Position numbers and translations under genes: made by a program | Assembly: GCA_934096735.1 (NCBI GenBank) | Contig: CAKOMS010000007.1 | Location: 1 to 47,493, forward strand | From: an uncultured Bacilli bacterium | GTDB lineage: Bacteria; Bacillota_I; Bacilli_A; RF39; UBA660 | Reading direction: 5' to 3' | DNA: 47,493 bases | Shown here: positions 1 to 8,877 of the stretch, one piece after another | How positions within the stretch are numbered: the stretch's first letter is position 1 | How the letters are laid out: the number at the start of each line of letters is the position of its first letter | Notes under the pieces: model-generated | Told to the model about the DNA's origin: nothing | Databases searched by the model: none | The model's input: the letters and a program-made list of their open reading frames with translations, nothing else

Positions 1-1512
1 GGGGTGCTTGCACTCCTTCTTGGAATAGAAGTAATAACTTTATTTTTAGGGATTAAGAGTTTTGGTAATAAGAATAATCATATTGATGACATAAAATTGT
101 TAGATAATAAATCTAATAATCTTTTTGCAGTAATGATTGATGACGGAAATGGTAATTATACTGAAACAAATTCGTTTCCAGAATCAGGCTATACTTTAAA
201 TGAAGAAAAAAGTACTTGTATAGATAATAATGGTAACAAGATGGATTTGCTGTTAGAATTTAGTTATGGAATAGTATCCTTAAATACAGAAAAAACTACG
301 TATTGCTATTTGTATTTTGATAAAAATAAAAATACAGTTTACGATAAATTGATTGACGATTACACAAACAATAAGGGAGTAGAAAAAACAACAGACGAAA
401 ATGAAAAAGAAATATATTACTACAAAGGAAGTATAACAAATAATAATCTGGTATTAAATAATTATTGTTGGAAAATGGTAAGAACAACTGAAACAGATGG
501 AGTAAAATTAATTTATAATGGCGTATATTCAAATAATACAAAATGTAATAATACTGGAACATCATCTCAAATTGGAACAAGTTTTTTTAATAATAGTAGC
601 TCAAATAAAGGTTCGCCGGCATATGTAGGCTACATGTATAATAAAGTATATCCAATTATGGAACAAACAATTAATCAAGATAATATTACATATTTTTTTG
701 GTAATTATGTAACATACTCGTCATCAACAGGTAAATATACATTGAAATCTACCAAAACGGGTTCATGGAGCGATATATGCTCAAGCACATTAAGTAATTA
801 TGCCTATACATGTTTAGGTAATACAACTAGTTGTTCCACTGTATATTATTTATTAGGTTCACCTATATCATCTTCAACACACAAAAATATAAGATATGTT
901 TCGCTTACAGGAGGAGCAAATATAAAAACTGCAGTGGAAGAAATGCTTCATGCTACAAATGTTAACAAAACAAATTCTTTAGTAAAAACAACAATAGATA
1001 ATTGGTATAAAAACAATATGACAAGTGTAACAAATTATTTAGAAAATGCAATATATTGTAATAATAGAACAATATCAAGTTGGGGTATCTATGATCCTAA
1101 TTCAAACACTTATAATCCTAATAATGGTTTATCATATAATTCGAGTAAATTAACATGTGATAATATAAATGATCAATTTACTTTATCTGTTGACAATGGA
1201 GGAGAAGAAGGATATGGAAACAATAAACTTATTTATCCTGTTGGCATGTTAACAATGGCAGAAGCAAGATTAACTGGAGAAAAATCTGGATATATTGGAG
1301 ATTATTTAAATAATAAAGGATATTATTTTTTGCTTTCACCAGTTTACACAAATGGTAGTTATAATGTTGCATATGTTCTTAGTAATGGTCAAGTTGTTGG
1401 TATGGTTAGCGGACTACAAGGTGTAAGACCTGCTATATCATTAAAAAAGAGTATTGAAATAACAGGAGGAACAGGAGAAATCGAAGATCCGTATACATTA
1501 AGTCTTAATTAA
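1..1512 (+). CDS. Exported surface-anchored protein, 5' end cut by window edge
   Basis: The reading frame is open from the first base (GGG GTG CTT...), so the start lies outside the window. The first residues match the N-terminus of the gene at 8918 almost exactly: LLLGIEVITLFLGIKSF, a single hydrophobic anchor, then a polar region rich in Asn, Ser and Thr. A shared N-terminal module follows, with the pattern LFA-x-M ... SFP ... Y ... C. The C-terminus ends in a GVRPAISL block followed by a glycine-rich GGTGEIEDPYTL tail, like the RPVLYL ... GDGSKAAPY tails of the two paralogues, so a C-type-lectin-like or related extracellular domain is plausible. There is no LPXTG motif; the N-terminal segment probably holds it in the membrane. 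GTG at position 4 is an internal codon, not the likely start. The substrate or ligand is unknown. Confidence 0.75.
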   Translation, partial: GVLALLLGIEVITLFLGIKSFGNKNNHIDDIKLLDNKSNNLFAVMIDDGNGNYTETNSFPESGYTLNEEKSTCIDNNGNKMDLLLEFSYGIVSLNTEKTTYCYLYFDKNKNTVYDKLIDDYTNNKGVEKTTDENEKEIYYYKGSITNNNLVLNNYCWKMVRTTETDGVKLIYNGVYSNNTKCNNTGTSSQIGTSFFNNSSSNKGSPAYVGYMYNKVYPIMEQTINQDNITYFFGNYVTYSSSTGKYTLKSTKTGSWSDICSSTLSNYAYTCLGNTTSCSTVYYLLGSPISSSTHKNIRYVSLTGGANIKTAVEEMLHATNVNKTNSLVKTTIDNWYKNNMTSVTNYLENAIYCNNRTISSWGIYDPNSNTYNPNNGLSYNSSKLTCDNINDQFTLSVDNGGEEGYGNNKLIYPVGMLTMAEARLTGEKSGYIGDYLNNKGYYFLLSPVYTNGSYNVAYVLSNGQVVGMVSGLQGVRPAISLKKSIEITGGTGEIEDPYTLSLN

Positions 1513-1517
1513 AAATA

Positions 1518-1605
1518 TTTGTCAACGAAGACATAAAAATAGAAAAAGTTCTCCCGAACTAAAAAATGAGGGTACATCGTGAATTTCTTAAATGTACTTT
1601 CTTTT
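1518..1605 (+). ncRNA. Two-hairpin RNA element with intrinsic terminator (copy 1)
   Basis: Hairpin 1 is TGTC-AACGAA-GACA (1520-1533), hairpin 2 is AGTT-CTCCCG-AACT (1547-1560), and a terminator stem GGTACAT/ATGTACT (1571-1598) with a T run follows. The same two loops, AACGAA and CTCCCG, recur after the gene ending at 11431, with compensating changes in the stems. The function is unknown: 3' UTR structure, a small RNA with a C-rich loop, or a processed tail are all possible. Confidence 0.5.
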
Positions 1606-1649
1606 TTTGCTTAAAAGTGTTAGAATAAACAAACACTTAGGGGGAAAAT

Positions 1650-3236
1650 ATGAAAATATCTAAAGAAATGATAAACTTTTTAAGAAATGAAATTAAAAGA
1701 ACAGTAAAAGAAAGTGAAGAATTCTTGCGTTCATTAAAAGAGCAAAAAAAGCTACTTGATGAAGCATCATATACAGCAGATGAATATTATCAAAATCCAA
1801 CTATACCTTTTCAAAATCAAGCTTCAAAGTTATTAGAAAATGGTTATGACAGACTTGATGCCAGAATGGAAGTAGAAAAACATTACTTTAAAGCTTTATC
1901 ACGCATTGATGTTAATATGTTAAGTGAACTAAAGAAAGTGAGCGAAACTATTTCAACAGAAGGCTTAGTATATCCAAGTGTTGCCAATAGAATTTTGTAT
2001 TATACAGATTTTGATAAACCAGAATTTCAAAAAGTTATATTAAATGGAATTAGACTTAATGGATTAAGTGACTTAACTTCAAAAGACGAGATTGAAAGAA
2101 AGGAATATGAATTAGAAAAACTAATGGCTCCACTTATTGATAGTGAATTACAAGTTACAAAGATAGACTTATTTATGTCTTATTTTGCAAAAATTGTTAA
2201 CAGTGGACGTACTAATATTGATTCAAGTATGAAAAAAGCCAAAGCAAAAATTATATTAAACATGGAATCATATTTAAGAGTGGCAAGTGCAGAAAGAATT
2301 TTTAATGAAACTTTAACTATGATGAGAGAAACATTAAAAAAAGAAAAAGCAAAAGAAAAAGAAGCAAAAGAAGAAAAAATTAAACCATCTCCATTACAAG
2401 AATATATAAGAGATGGAAAAGTAATTAAAATTTGCGATTTAAAATTATTTAAAGAATTACTGAAATCATCATCTAATTACACTGAAGTTCAAAAAGAAGA
2501 ATTTTTAAGACAAATGATAAATTTTATAAATAAAGAAAAAGATAAAGCTAATGAATTAAAAATAAAATTATTATTTGATAGGCTTTTAACCGAAGAACAA
2601 AAGAATTTATATAGCCTTGCTAAAGTAAGTGGAGATGTAGTTAAAACTCAAATAATTAGTGAAATTGATACAATATTACAACTTTTAATTGAATGTAAAG
2701 AAGATGAAAGAGAAGAACTAATTGATGAATTAAATGCTAATTTTGCATATTTAAAAGATTTAGATAAAGAAGAAGCTGAAGAAGAATATAATAAATTAAT
2801 TTATTATAAAGTCAGGGATGAAAAAACTGGTTTAAATCTACCTAATTTATATTTAGAACTTGAAAGAGAAGGAAGAGATATATACAAAAATATATTTAAT
2901 GTATTGAGTAGATTAAACGAAAATATAACTACTGGAGATAAAAAAGTACTTGGAGTTAAAAGTGAATATCCTATATGGGCAAAAGGAAAAGATTATAAAA
3001 TTTTCTATACAATCGTAAATGGCTATATCGTTATAATAACAGGCGGAAGAAAAGATACAGGTTTTGCTAATATTAGTAGAATCATCTCATCAGTGGGATT
3101 TAAAGAATTATGTGAATCATTAAAAAATGAAGAAAATATTAATTTAGAAGAAGAAAGTAAATTTACAAGCAGTATTATTGAAGAGTTAGAAAAAGCTTCA
3201 GCAGTTAGAAAGCTAACACAAAAAGGTAATGAATAA
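1650..3236 (+). CDS. Unrecognised 528-aa, largely helical protein
   Basis: I do not recognise this protein. It has no signal peptide or membrane segment and looks cytoplasmic. It is highly charged and mostly helical, with a Lys/Glu-rich coiled-coil stretch near residues 225-245. The last ~120 residues look like a separate compact domain containing YPIWAKGKDYKIFYTIV and ITGGRKDTGF, which loosely recalls the beta-sheet of RelE/ParE-type folds; that is only an impression. The start is ATG at 1650 behind an AGGGGGA ribosome site. It stands alone between the terminator of the surface-protein gene and the promoter of tig. Confidence 0.7.
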   Translation: MKISKEMINFLRNEIKRTVKESEEFLRSLKEQKKLLDEASYTADEYYQNPTIPFQNQASKLLENGYDRLDARMEVEKHYFKALSRIDVNMLSELKKVSETISTEGLVYPSVANRILYYTDFDKPEFQKVILNGIRLNGLSDLTSKDEIERKEYELEKLMAPLIDSELQVTKIDLFMSYFAKIVNSGRTNIDSSMKKAKAKIILNMESYLRVASAERIFNETLTMMRETLKKEKAKEKEAKEEKIKPSPLQEYIRDGKVIKICDLKLFKELLKSSSNYTEVQKEEFLRQMINFINKEKDKANELKIKLLFDRLLTEEQKNLYSLAKVSGDVVKTQIISEIDTILQLLIECKEDEREELIDELNANFAYLKDLDKEEAEEEYNKLIYYKVRDEKTGLNLPNLYLELEREGRDIYKNIFNVLSRLNENITTGDKKVLGVKSEYPIWAKGKDYKIFYTIVNGYIVIITGGRKDTGFANISRIISSVGFKELCESLKNEENINLEEESKFTSSIIEELEKASAVRKLTQKGNE

Positions 3237-3238
3237 AC

Positions 3239-3267
3239 TTGTAAAACAAGTGTATTTATATTATAAT
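3239..3267 (+). promoter_or_regulatory. Promoter of tig
   Basis: A -35 box TTGTAA (3239-3244) and a -10 box TATAAT (3262-3267) are separated by 17 nt, about 25 nt upstream of the tig start. The -35 box lies within a small inverted repeat ACTTGT-AAA-ACAAGT. Confidence 0.55.
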
Positions 3268-3291
3268 AATTGAGACGAAGGAAGGATAAAT

Positions 3292-4539
3292 ATGAAAAAT
3301 AAACATGAAATTGAAATTAAACTTGAAGGTGAAAAATGGACAAAATGTTTAGATAACGCTTTTAAAAAAGTAAATAAAGATGTTAAAATTGATGGATTTA
3401 GAAAAGGTGCTGCTCCTAAAGAAATATACATTAAGAAAATGGGTGTAGAAAGTTTATATAACGAAGCAGTAAATGAAGCAATAAATATTGCTTATAAAGA
3501 AGCACTTGAAGAAAATAAACTTACTCCAGTAGTAGAACCACAAGTAGATGTAACTGGTATTTCTGATGGTTCAGTAATTTTTAAATTTACTATTATAACT
3601 AAACCAGAAATTAAATTAAAAAGTTATAAAAACTTAGGAGTAAAAAAAGAAACTGCAAAAGTAACTAAAGAAGAAATTGATCATGAAATTGAACATTTAA
3701 GAAAAGATTTAGCTGAAGTAGTAGTTAAAGAAAATGGCGAAGTTGCAAACGGAGATACTGTTGTTATAGATTTTGACGGATATGTTGATGGTAAACAACT
3801 TGAGGGTGGTAAAGGAGAAAATTATCCATTAGAAATTGGTTCTCATACTTTTATTCCTGGTTTTGAAGAAGGATTAGTTGGACATAAAACTAATGATGAA
3901 TTTGATCTTGATTTAACATTCCCAGAAAATTATGTAGAAGAATTAAAAAATAAGCCAGTAACATTTAAAGTAAAAATACATGAAATTAAAACTAAAGTAT
4001 TACCTGATATTAATGAAGAATTCTTTGAAGATTTAGGACTTGAAAATGTTAAAACTGAAAGTGAATTTAATAGTGAAGTTGAAAAAACTATTAAAGAAAG
4101 AAAAGAACATGAGTTAGATGAAAAATTCATTGAAGAATTACTTGCTAAAGCTAGTGAAAACTTAGAAGTTGAAATTAATCCAGAAATTATTGATGATGAG
4201 GTTCATAGAATGATTGATGGATATCAAAGAGAGTTAAAAATGCAAGGTATTGATATTGAACAATACTATAAAATTACTGGTACTACACATGAAGATTTAC
4301 ATAAACAAATGGAACCAGAAGCAATTAAGAGATTAAAATATCGTTATGTTATTGAAACAATAGCAGAAGAAGAAAAAATTGAATTTACTGAAGAAGAAGT
4401 AAATAAAAAAGCCGAAGAAATGGCTACTAATTATGGAATTAAATTAGAAGAATTAATTAATGCTTATGGCTCTTTAGAAGTAGTAAAATATGACATGAGA
4501 ATGCATAGAGCATTAGAAATATTAAAAGAAAATAACTAA
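3292..4539 (+). CDS. tig: Trigger factor (ribosome-associated chaperone)
   Basis: Trigger factor binds at the ribosome exit tunnel and shields nascent chains; its FKBP-type domain is a peptidyl-prolyl isomerase. The 415-aa length is close to the usual ~430. The N-terminal ribosome-binding domain contains the conserved GFRKGAAPKE-like signature (residues ~36-46). An FKBP segment follows at ~150-240 (VVIDFDGYVDG ... FIPGFEEGLVG), and then the long helical C-terminal chaperone domain. The start is ATG at 3292 behind GAAGGAAGGA. It is followed by its own terminator, then lon with a separate promoter. The tig then lon order is the usual Bacillota neighbourhood, although clpX is absent between them here. 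Confidence 0.96.
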   Translation: MKNKHEIEIKLEGEKWTKCLDNAFKKVNKDVKIDGFRKGAAPKEIYIKKMGVESLYNEAVNEAINIAYKEALEENKLTPVVEPQVDVTGISDGSVIFKFTIITKPEIKLKSYKNLGVKKETAKVTKEEIDHEIEHLRKDLAEVVVKENGEVANGDTVVIDFDGYVDGKQLEGGKGENYPLEIGSHTFIPGFEEGLVGHKTNDEFDLDLTFPENYVEELKNKPVTFKVKIHEIKTKVLPDINEEFFEDLGLENVKTESEFNSEVEKTIKERKEHELDEKFIEELLAKASENLEVEINPEIIDDEVHRMIDGYQRELKMQGIDIEQYYKITGTTHEDLHKQMEPEAIKRLKYRYVIETIAEEEKIEFTEEEVNKKAEEMATNYGIKLEELINAYGSLEVVKYDMRMHRALEILKENN

Positions 4540-4543
4540 GATT

Positions 4544-4572
4544 AAACATATGTGAAAAAGCATATGTTTTTT
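4544..4572 (+). terminator. Intrinsic terminator after tig
   Basis: A perfect 9-bp stem AAACATATG/CATATGTTT with loop TGAAAAAG is followed directly by a T run. Confidence 0.85.
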
Positions 4573-4595
4573 AATGCAAATTAGGATGATTAATC

Positions 4596-4624
4596 TTTAC
4601 AAAAAGTAAAATATTAATTATAAT
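4596..4624 (+). promoter_or_regulatory. Promoter of lon
   Basis: TTTACA (4596-4601), a 17-nt spacer, then TATAAT (4619-4624), 27 nt before the lon start. No CtsR-type operator repeat is evident. Confidence 0.5.
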
Positions 4625-4651
4625 AAAACTTGTACTCAGGGAGGTGCAACT

Positions 4652-6946
4652 ATGGAATACACTTTACTAGTTATGTTACTAAAAAACCTAGTCATATTGC
4701 CTTTCCAAGAAATAAAACTTGAATTAAAAGATGAAAATAGTAAAAAAATAATTAAATTTAGTAGCAAAAAGTATAGTGATAGAATATTAGTAGTAGCTCC
4801 AACCAATTCTTCTAGTAACCCATCAATTGATGACTTACCTAAAGTAGGTGTAGTAGCATTTATTAAAAATAAAATAGAGCTTGCAAACGGTAATTTAAGA
4901 GTAACATTAAAGGGTGAAAAAAGAGTAAGAATATTAAATTATGAATCTTTTACTAGTGATATTATTGATGCGGTAATAACTGATATAGATTTACCAAAAC
5001 TTGAAGAAAGTAATAAATTATTAGTACTTAAAAAATTAAAAAATTCAGTAAATGAATATGTAGACAAAAATCCATCTGCGTCAAATAGTATTTTAAAAAC
5101 ATTAAATGATTCAGAAGATATAAATTTTTTAGCTGATGCAATTATATCTTATTTGCCATTAAGTCCTTTAAAAAAATTAGAATATATGCAAGAAATAAAT
5201 GGTGAAAAAAGAGCATACAAAATAATTAAAGATATTAATGAAGAAATAAATTTATTAAACTTAGAAGAGAAAATAGATGAAACAGTTAGTAAAAAATTAT
5301 TTAAAGAACAAGAAGAATTTTATTTAAAAGAGAAATTAAAAGAAATTGAAAATAGACTTGGAAATAAAAATGAAATAAATGATGAAATTAATACTTATGT
5401 AAAAAGACTTGAAGAAATTAATATAAATGAAAAATCCAAGAAAAAAATTGAAAGAGAAATAAAAAAATTAGAAAATGAAAGAAATAATAGTCCAGAATCA
5501 TCTATAATAAGAAACTATCTTGATTGGGTACTTTACTTACCATGGAATAATAGTAGTAAAGAAAATCTTAATGTAAAAACTGTTATAAGTTCTCTAAATA
5601 AGAGTCATTATGGCTTAAATAATATTAAAGAAAGAATAGAAGATTATATAAACATCAAAAATATTAATAATGATGTTACTAGTCCAATTATATGCTTAGT
5701 AGGTCCTCCTGGAGTAGGTAAAACAACAATTACAAGTAGTATAGCTACAGCCTTAAATAGAGAGTTTTATAAAATAAGTGTTGGAGGATTAAACGATTCA
5801 ACCGAATTAGTAGGTAACAGACGTACTTATTTGGGTTCACTTCCTGGTAAAATAATCCAAGGAATAAAAAAGTGTAATACAAATAATCCAGTACTTTTAA
5901 TTGATGAAGTAGACAAAATGGTAAAAGATTACAAAGGTGATCCAGCAAGTACTTTATTAGATATACTAGATAGTACTCAAAATAAAACATTTGTAGATAA
6001 CTATATTGAAGAACCTTTTGATTTAAGTAATGTACTTTTTATACTAACTGCAAATAGTATAAAGGATATTCCGTATACTTTATTAGATAGACTTGAAATA
6101 ATAGAAATATCTAGTTATACAGCATTTGAAAAAGTAGATATTGCTAAAAAATATATTTTACCAAGAATTTATGAAGACTTTAAAATAACAAAAAAATTAA
6201 CTATTAAAGATGATACCCTTTTATATATAATTAATAATTATACAAAAGAATCTGGTGTAAGAAATTTAACAAGAGTATTAAAAACACTAGTAACTAAAGT
6301 AGTAACAAAAAATCCTAAAAGTTACATTGTTGATGAAAGTAATATAGAAAGTTATTTACATACTAGTGAAAAAATAGAAGTCAATAAAAAAATATACATA
6401 AGTGGAGTAGTAAATGCTCTTGCTTATACTCCTTTTGGAGGGTCTGTTTTAAGATGTGAATGTAGTACTTATAGTGGCAAAGAAGAAATAATAGCAACTG
6501 GATCAATTGGTAATACTTTAGAAGAAAGTATAAAAGTAGCACTATCTTATATTAAAGAAAAAAACTATGTAAGTAATACTATTTTTTATAATCATACAAT
6601 ACATATACATTTACTTGATGGAGCAACTAAAAAAGAAGGCCCATCTTGTGGAGTAGCTATAGTAACATCAATACTTTCTAAAGTATTAGATATACCAGTA
6701 AGTGAAGAAATTGGTTTTACTGGAGAAATATCTTTAAAAGGAGATATATTAAAAATCGGAGGATTAAAAGAAAAATTAATCGCAGCATATAATGAAGGTA
6801 TAAAAAAAGTATATATACCTAAAGATAATGAAAAAGAACTTAAAAATTTACCAAAACAAATTATTAATAGTTTAGATATTAAATTAGTAGATAATTATAA
6901 TGTTATTTATAGTGAATTATTTAATTTAGATGCAAAAATAATATAA
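4652..6946 (+). CDS. lon: ATP-dependent Lon protease
   Basis: Lon is a cytoplasmic AAA+ serine protease that degrades misfolded and regulatory proteins. At 764 aa it has the full LonA layout: an N-terminal substrate-binding domain (~1-200), a coiled region, the AAA+ module with Walker A GPPGVGKT (351-358) and Walker B VLLIDEVDK, then the protease domain. The catalytic dyad is visible: Ser665 in GPSCG and Lys708 in GGLKEK, spaced 43 residues apart as in E. coli Lon (679/722). The usual alanine after the catalytic serine is cysteine here (GPSCG for GPSAG). The start is ATG at 4652 behind GGGAGGTG. It is flanked by tig upstream and by spoVID-like and ysxE-like genes downstream. Confidence 0.96.
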   Translation: MEYTLLVMLLKNLVILPFQEIKLELKDENSKKIIKFSSKKYSDRILVVAPTNSSSNPSIDDLPKVGVVAFIKNKIELANGNLRVTLKGEKRVRILNYESFTSDIIDAVITDIDLPKLEESNKLLVLKKLKNSVNEYVDKNPSASNSILKTLNDSEDINFLADAIISYLPLSPLKKLEYMQEINGEKRAYKIIKDINEEINLLNLEEKIDETVSKKLFKEQEEFYLKEKLKEIENRLGNKNEINDEINTYVKRLEEININEKSKKKIEREIKKLENERNNSPESSIIRNYLDWVLYLPWNNSSKENLNVKTVISSLNKSHYGLNNIKERIEDYINIKNINNDVTSPIICLVGPPGVGKTTITSSIATALNREFYKISVGGLNDSTELVGNRRTYLGSLPGKIIQGIKKCNTNNPVLLIDEVDKMVKDYKGDPASTLLDILDSTQNKTFVDNYIEEPFDLSNVLFILTANSIKDIPYTLLDRLEIIEISSYTAFEKVDIAKKYILPRIYEDFKITKKLTIKDDTLLYIINNYTKESGVRNLTRVLKTLVTKVVTKNPKSYIVDESNIESYLHTSEKIEVNKKIYISGVVNALAYTPFGGSVLRCECSTYSGKEEIIATGSIGNTLEESIKVALSYIKEKNYVSNTIFYNHTIHIHLLDGATKKEGPSCGVAIVTSILSKVLDIPVSEEIGFTGEISLKGDILKIGGLKEKLIAAYNEGIKKVYIPKDNEKELKNLPKQIINSLDIKLVDNYNVIYSELFNLDAKII

Positions 6947-6966
6947 AATTGTTATATTATTTTTTT
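6934..6966 (+). terminator. Intrinsic terminator overlapping the end of lon
   Basis: A 13-bp AT stem (6934-6946 with 6952-6964, loop AATTG) is followed by further T and includes the lon stop codon. AT-only stems are weak, so some read-through into the next gene is possible. Confidence 0.55.
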
Positions 6967-6998
6967 CTTGTCATAATATTCTCTAGGAGATGATAAAA

Positions 6999-7706
6999 AT
7001 GTTTGTTAAAATACCTTTTGAAAGTGATTTAGAGTTTAAAACAAATATCTCAGAAATTACAAAAATGTCTTTGGAACATGATTTTAATATTAACGATGGC
7101 GTAGCCTTAGGAAACTTCTACATTAGTGGAGAATATAAAACTCATGAATTATCTTTAAATAAAGAAGAATTTAATTTTACTTTACCATTTACAGTAGATA
7201 TAAGAAGTGATTTAGACAAAGATACAATTGAATTTAATATTGAAGATTTTACATATGATATCAAAGATAATACTAATTTACATATTTTTATAGAATATTC
7301 ATTGAAAGGAGAAATTGAAGAAAAGAGAATGGAAGATAATAAAGATATAATAAATGATACTTTTAAATCATTCGATGAAAGCAGTTTAGAAAGTGAACTT
7401 GAGTATATCGATAACTTCTTAGATAATAAAGAAGAACCAAAAGATACTCTAGATGCTAAAGAAGAAAAAGAAGAGTTAAATGAAGATAGAGAGTTAAGTA
7501 AAGAAAATGAAAAAACTGTAATGGATACAATAAAAGATAGTGATGATACATTTGTTACATATCACATACACATTATTAAAGAAAGTGAAACTATTGAATC
7601 AATAAGTGCACTCTATAAAATGCCTACTAGTTTAATAGGAGAATATAATAATATTGATAATATAGTAGCAGGAGACAAATTAATAATACCAGTATTAGAT
7701 GAATAG
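6999..7706 (+). CDS. spoVID: SpoVID-like spore coat morphogenetic protein with LysM domain
   Basis: The 235-aa protein has an N-terminal ~90-residue beta-rich domain of the SpoVID/SipL type (...DVxxSLEHDFNINDG, GNFYISGEYK, LPFTVDIRSDLD), an acidic Lys/Glu-rich linker (~105-185), and a C-terminal LysM domain (YHIHIIKESETIESISALY ... GDKLIIP) that would bind peptidoglycan. In Bacillus, SpoVID drives coat encasement of the forespore, and spoVID is followed by ysxE, as here. The start chosen is ATG at 6999, nine bases after AGGAGA; the in-frame ATG at 6990 sits on the ribosome site itself. The protein is much shorter than B. subtilis SpoVID (~575 aa), mainly through a shorter linker. A LysM protein of other purpose remains possible. 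Confidence 0.7.
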   Translation: MFVKIPFESDLEFKTNISEITKMSLEHDFNINDGVALGNFYISGEYKTHELSLNKEEFNFTLPFTVDIRSDLDKDTIEFNIEDFTYDIKDNTNLHIFIEYSLKGEIEEKRMEDNKDIINDTFKSFDESSLESELEYIDNFLDNKEEPKDTLDAKEEKEELNEDRELSKENEKTVMDTIKDSDDTFVTYHIHIIKESETIESISALYKMPTSLIGEYNNIDNIVAGDKLIIPVLDE

Positions 7707-8583
7707 TTTAGAAAGTTTAAAATCATTATATAAGCCATACAGATATACAATAAAGGGTAAATGTACTATATTAGAAACAACAAGTGGTAATTTTGTAATT
7801 AAAAAAAATTCAGAAAATAAAGATTTACAAAGTACATTTAATTATTTAAAATCAAGGGGTTTTGATTTTTTTCCACCTTTACTTAATATAAATAGAAGTA
7901 ATGATTATATAACTTCATATGTTGAAGATAACGATGTAATTAATCCTCAAAAAAGTGAGAACTTAATTACTTTGGCTGGTTTACTTCACTCAAAAACTTC
8001 TTATAACAAAAATGTTAGAGAAGATAACTTTAAAGAAATATATGAAAATATAAAAAATAATATATTGTATTTATCAGATTATTACGATAAGTACTATGCC
8101 TTATTTATAAAAACAATATATATGTCACCGAGTGAATATTTGTTTACCAGAAATTATTCAAAAATAAAGGCTTCTTTAAATTTTGCTAGTAATGAACTTG
8201 ATAATTGGTATGACTTAATTAAAGATAAAAATAATGAGAGAATATCCTATATACATAATAATCTTTCTTTAGAACATTATATAAGAAGTGATAAAGATTA
8301 TCTTATTAGTTGGGATCATAGTAAGTTTGATACCCCAGTATTAGATTTATATAAATTATATCAAAATAATTATTGGGAACTAGAATTTTCTAATCTTTAT
8401 AAAAAATATTTACAAATAAATAGTTTATCTAAAGAAGAGCAAAAATTATTTTTTATATTAATAAGTTTACCACCAGAAATTAATTTTACCGGGACTGAAT
8501 TTGAATGCACAAAAAACATGCGAAGTAAATTAGACTACATTTATAAAACAGAATTATTTTTAAAAGAGTATTATGAGAATTAG
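7699..8583 (+). CDS. ysxE: YsxE/CotS-like spore coat protein with kinase-like fold
   Basis: The gene overlaps the end of the LysM gene by 8 nt, so the pair is translationally coupled. The 294-aa protein has the layout of the CotS/YsxE family of aminoglycoside-phosphotransferase-like coat proteins: an N-terminal strand region with GNFVIKKN (ATP-lobe lysine), a helical middle, and a catalytic-loop equivalent IHNNLSLEHYI followed by ISWDHSKFDTPVLDLYKL. The usual HGD of the active loop is HNN, so catalytic activity is doubtful, as in other family members. The adjacency to spoVID is what makes the assignment convincing; sequence alone gives only the fold. Confidence 0.65.
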   Translation: MNSLESLKSLYKPYRYTIKGKCTILETTSGNFVIKKNSENKDLQSTFNYLKSRGFDFFPPLLNINRSNDYITSYVEDNDVINPQKSENLITLAGLLHSKTSYNKNVREDNFKEIYENIKNNILYLSDYYDKYYALFIKTIYMSPSEYLFTRNYSKIKASLNFASNELDNWYDLIKDKNNERISYIHNNLSLEHYIRSDKDYLISWDHSKFDTPVLDLYKLYQNNYWELEFSNLYKKYLQINSLSKEEQKLFFILISLPPEINFTGTEFECTKNMRSKLDYIYKTELFLKEYYEN

Positions 8584-8753
8584 CACCATAAAATTCTACT
8601 AACACAAAGCCAAAATAAAAATATTTCTACAAATAATATAAATATATTATATCTAAATGGTAATATAAAAGTAATTATTAATTGATAAAAAATTAATATT
8701 GATAAACCAATAGCACATAAAATATAAAATGTTGGACCATTTCTATATGGCAT
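8580..8753 (-). CDS. Small two-segment membrane protein (57 aa)
   Basis: This ORF on the opposite strand converges on the ysxE stop with a 4-nt overlap. The start chosen is ATG at 8753, preceded by AGGTGAT; a longer frame to 8807 has no ribosome site. The product begins MPYRNGPTFY and has two hydrophobic stretches (about residues 9-30 and 34-55) separated by FRYN. The function is unknown. A plus-strand terminator at 8800 implies that transcription runs through this stretch from the other side, so it could also be chance ORF in the 3' UTR. Confidence 0.45.
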   Translation of the reverse strand: MPYRNGPTFYILCAIGLSILIFYQLIITFILPFRYNIFILFVEIFLFWLCVSRILWC

Positions 8754-8799
8754 AATATCACCTATAATAATATATTTATTAACTTTACATTTGATAATT

Positions 8800-8826
8800 A
8801 AATCCACCTAGTGGGTTTTATTTTTG
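8800..8826 (+). terminator. Intrinsic terminator after spoVID-ysxE
   Basis: An 8-bp stem AAATCCAC/GTGGGTTT with loop CTA is followed by TATTTTTG. It points in the plus direction, 217 nt beyond the ysxE stop. Confidence 0.6.
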
Positions 8827-8852
8827 ACTTGAATTAACATAAATTTTATAGT
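8824..8852 (+). promoter_or_regulatory. Promoter of the gene A-gene B surface-protein operon
   Basis: TTGACT (8824-8829), a 17-nt spacer, then TATAGT (8847-8852). The predicted 5' UTR is about 58 nt and carries the hairpin described next. Confidence 0.6.
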
Positions 8853-8877
8853 ATTCTATTTATAGAAAGATAGATAA

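Noticed and set aside
1200..1480. A DGR-like variable segment in the first surface gene as well
   Set aside because: Its C-terminus has the same general pattern (AYV ... G ... V ... GVRP) but no second copy to compare, and its codon use is like the rest of the genome.
6952..6979. Possible sigma-E promoter before the SpoVID-like gene (TTATATT, 13 nt, CATAATAT)
   Set aside because: The -35 part lies in the 3' arm of the lon terminator, the -10 deviates from CATACAAT, and such strings are common in AT-rich DNA.
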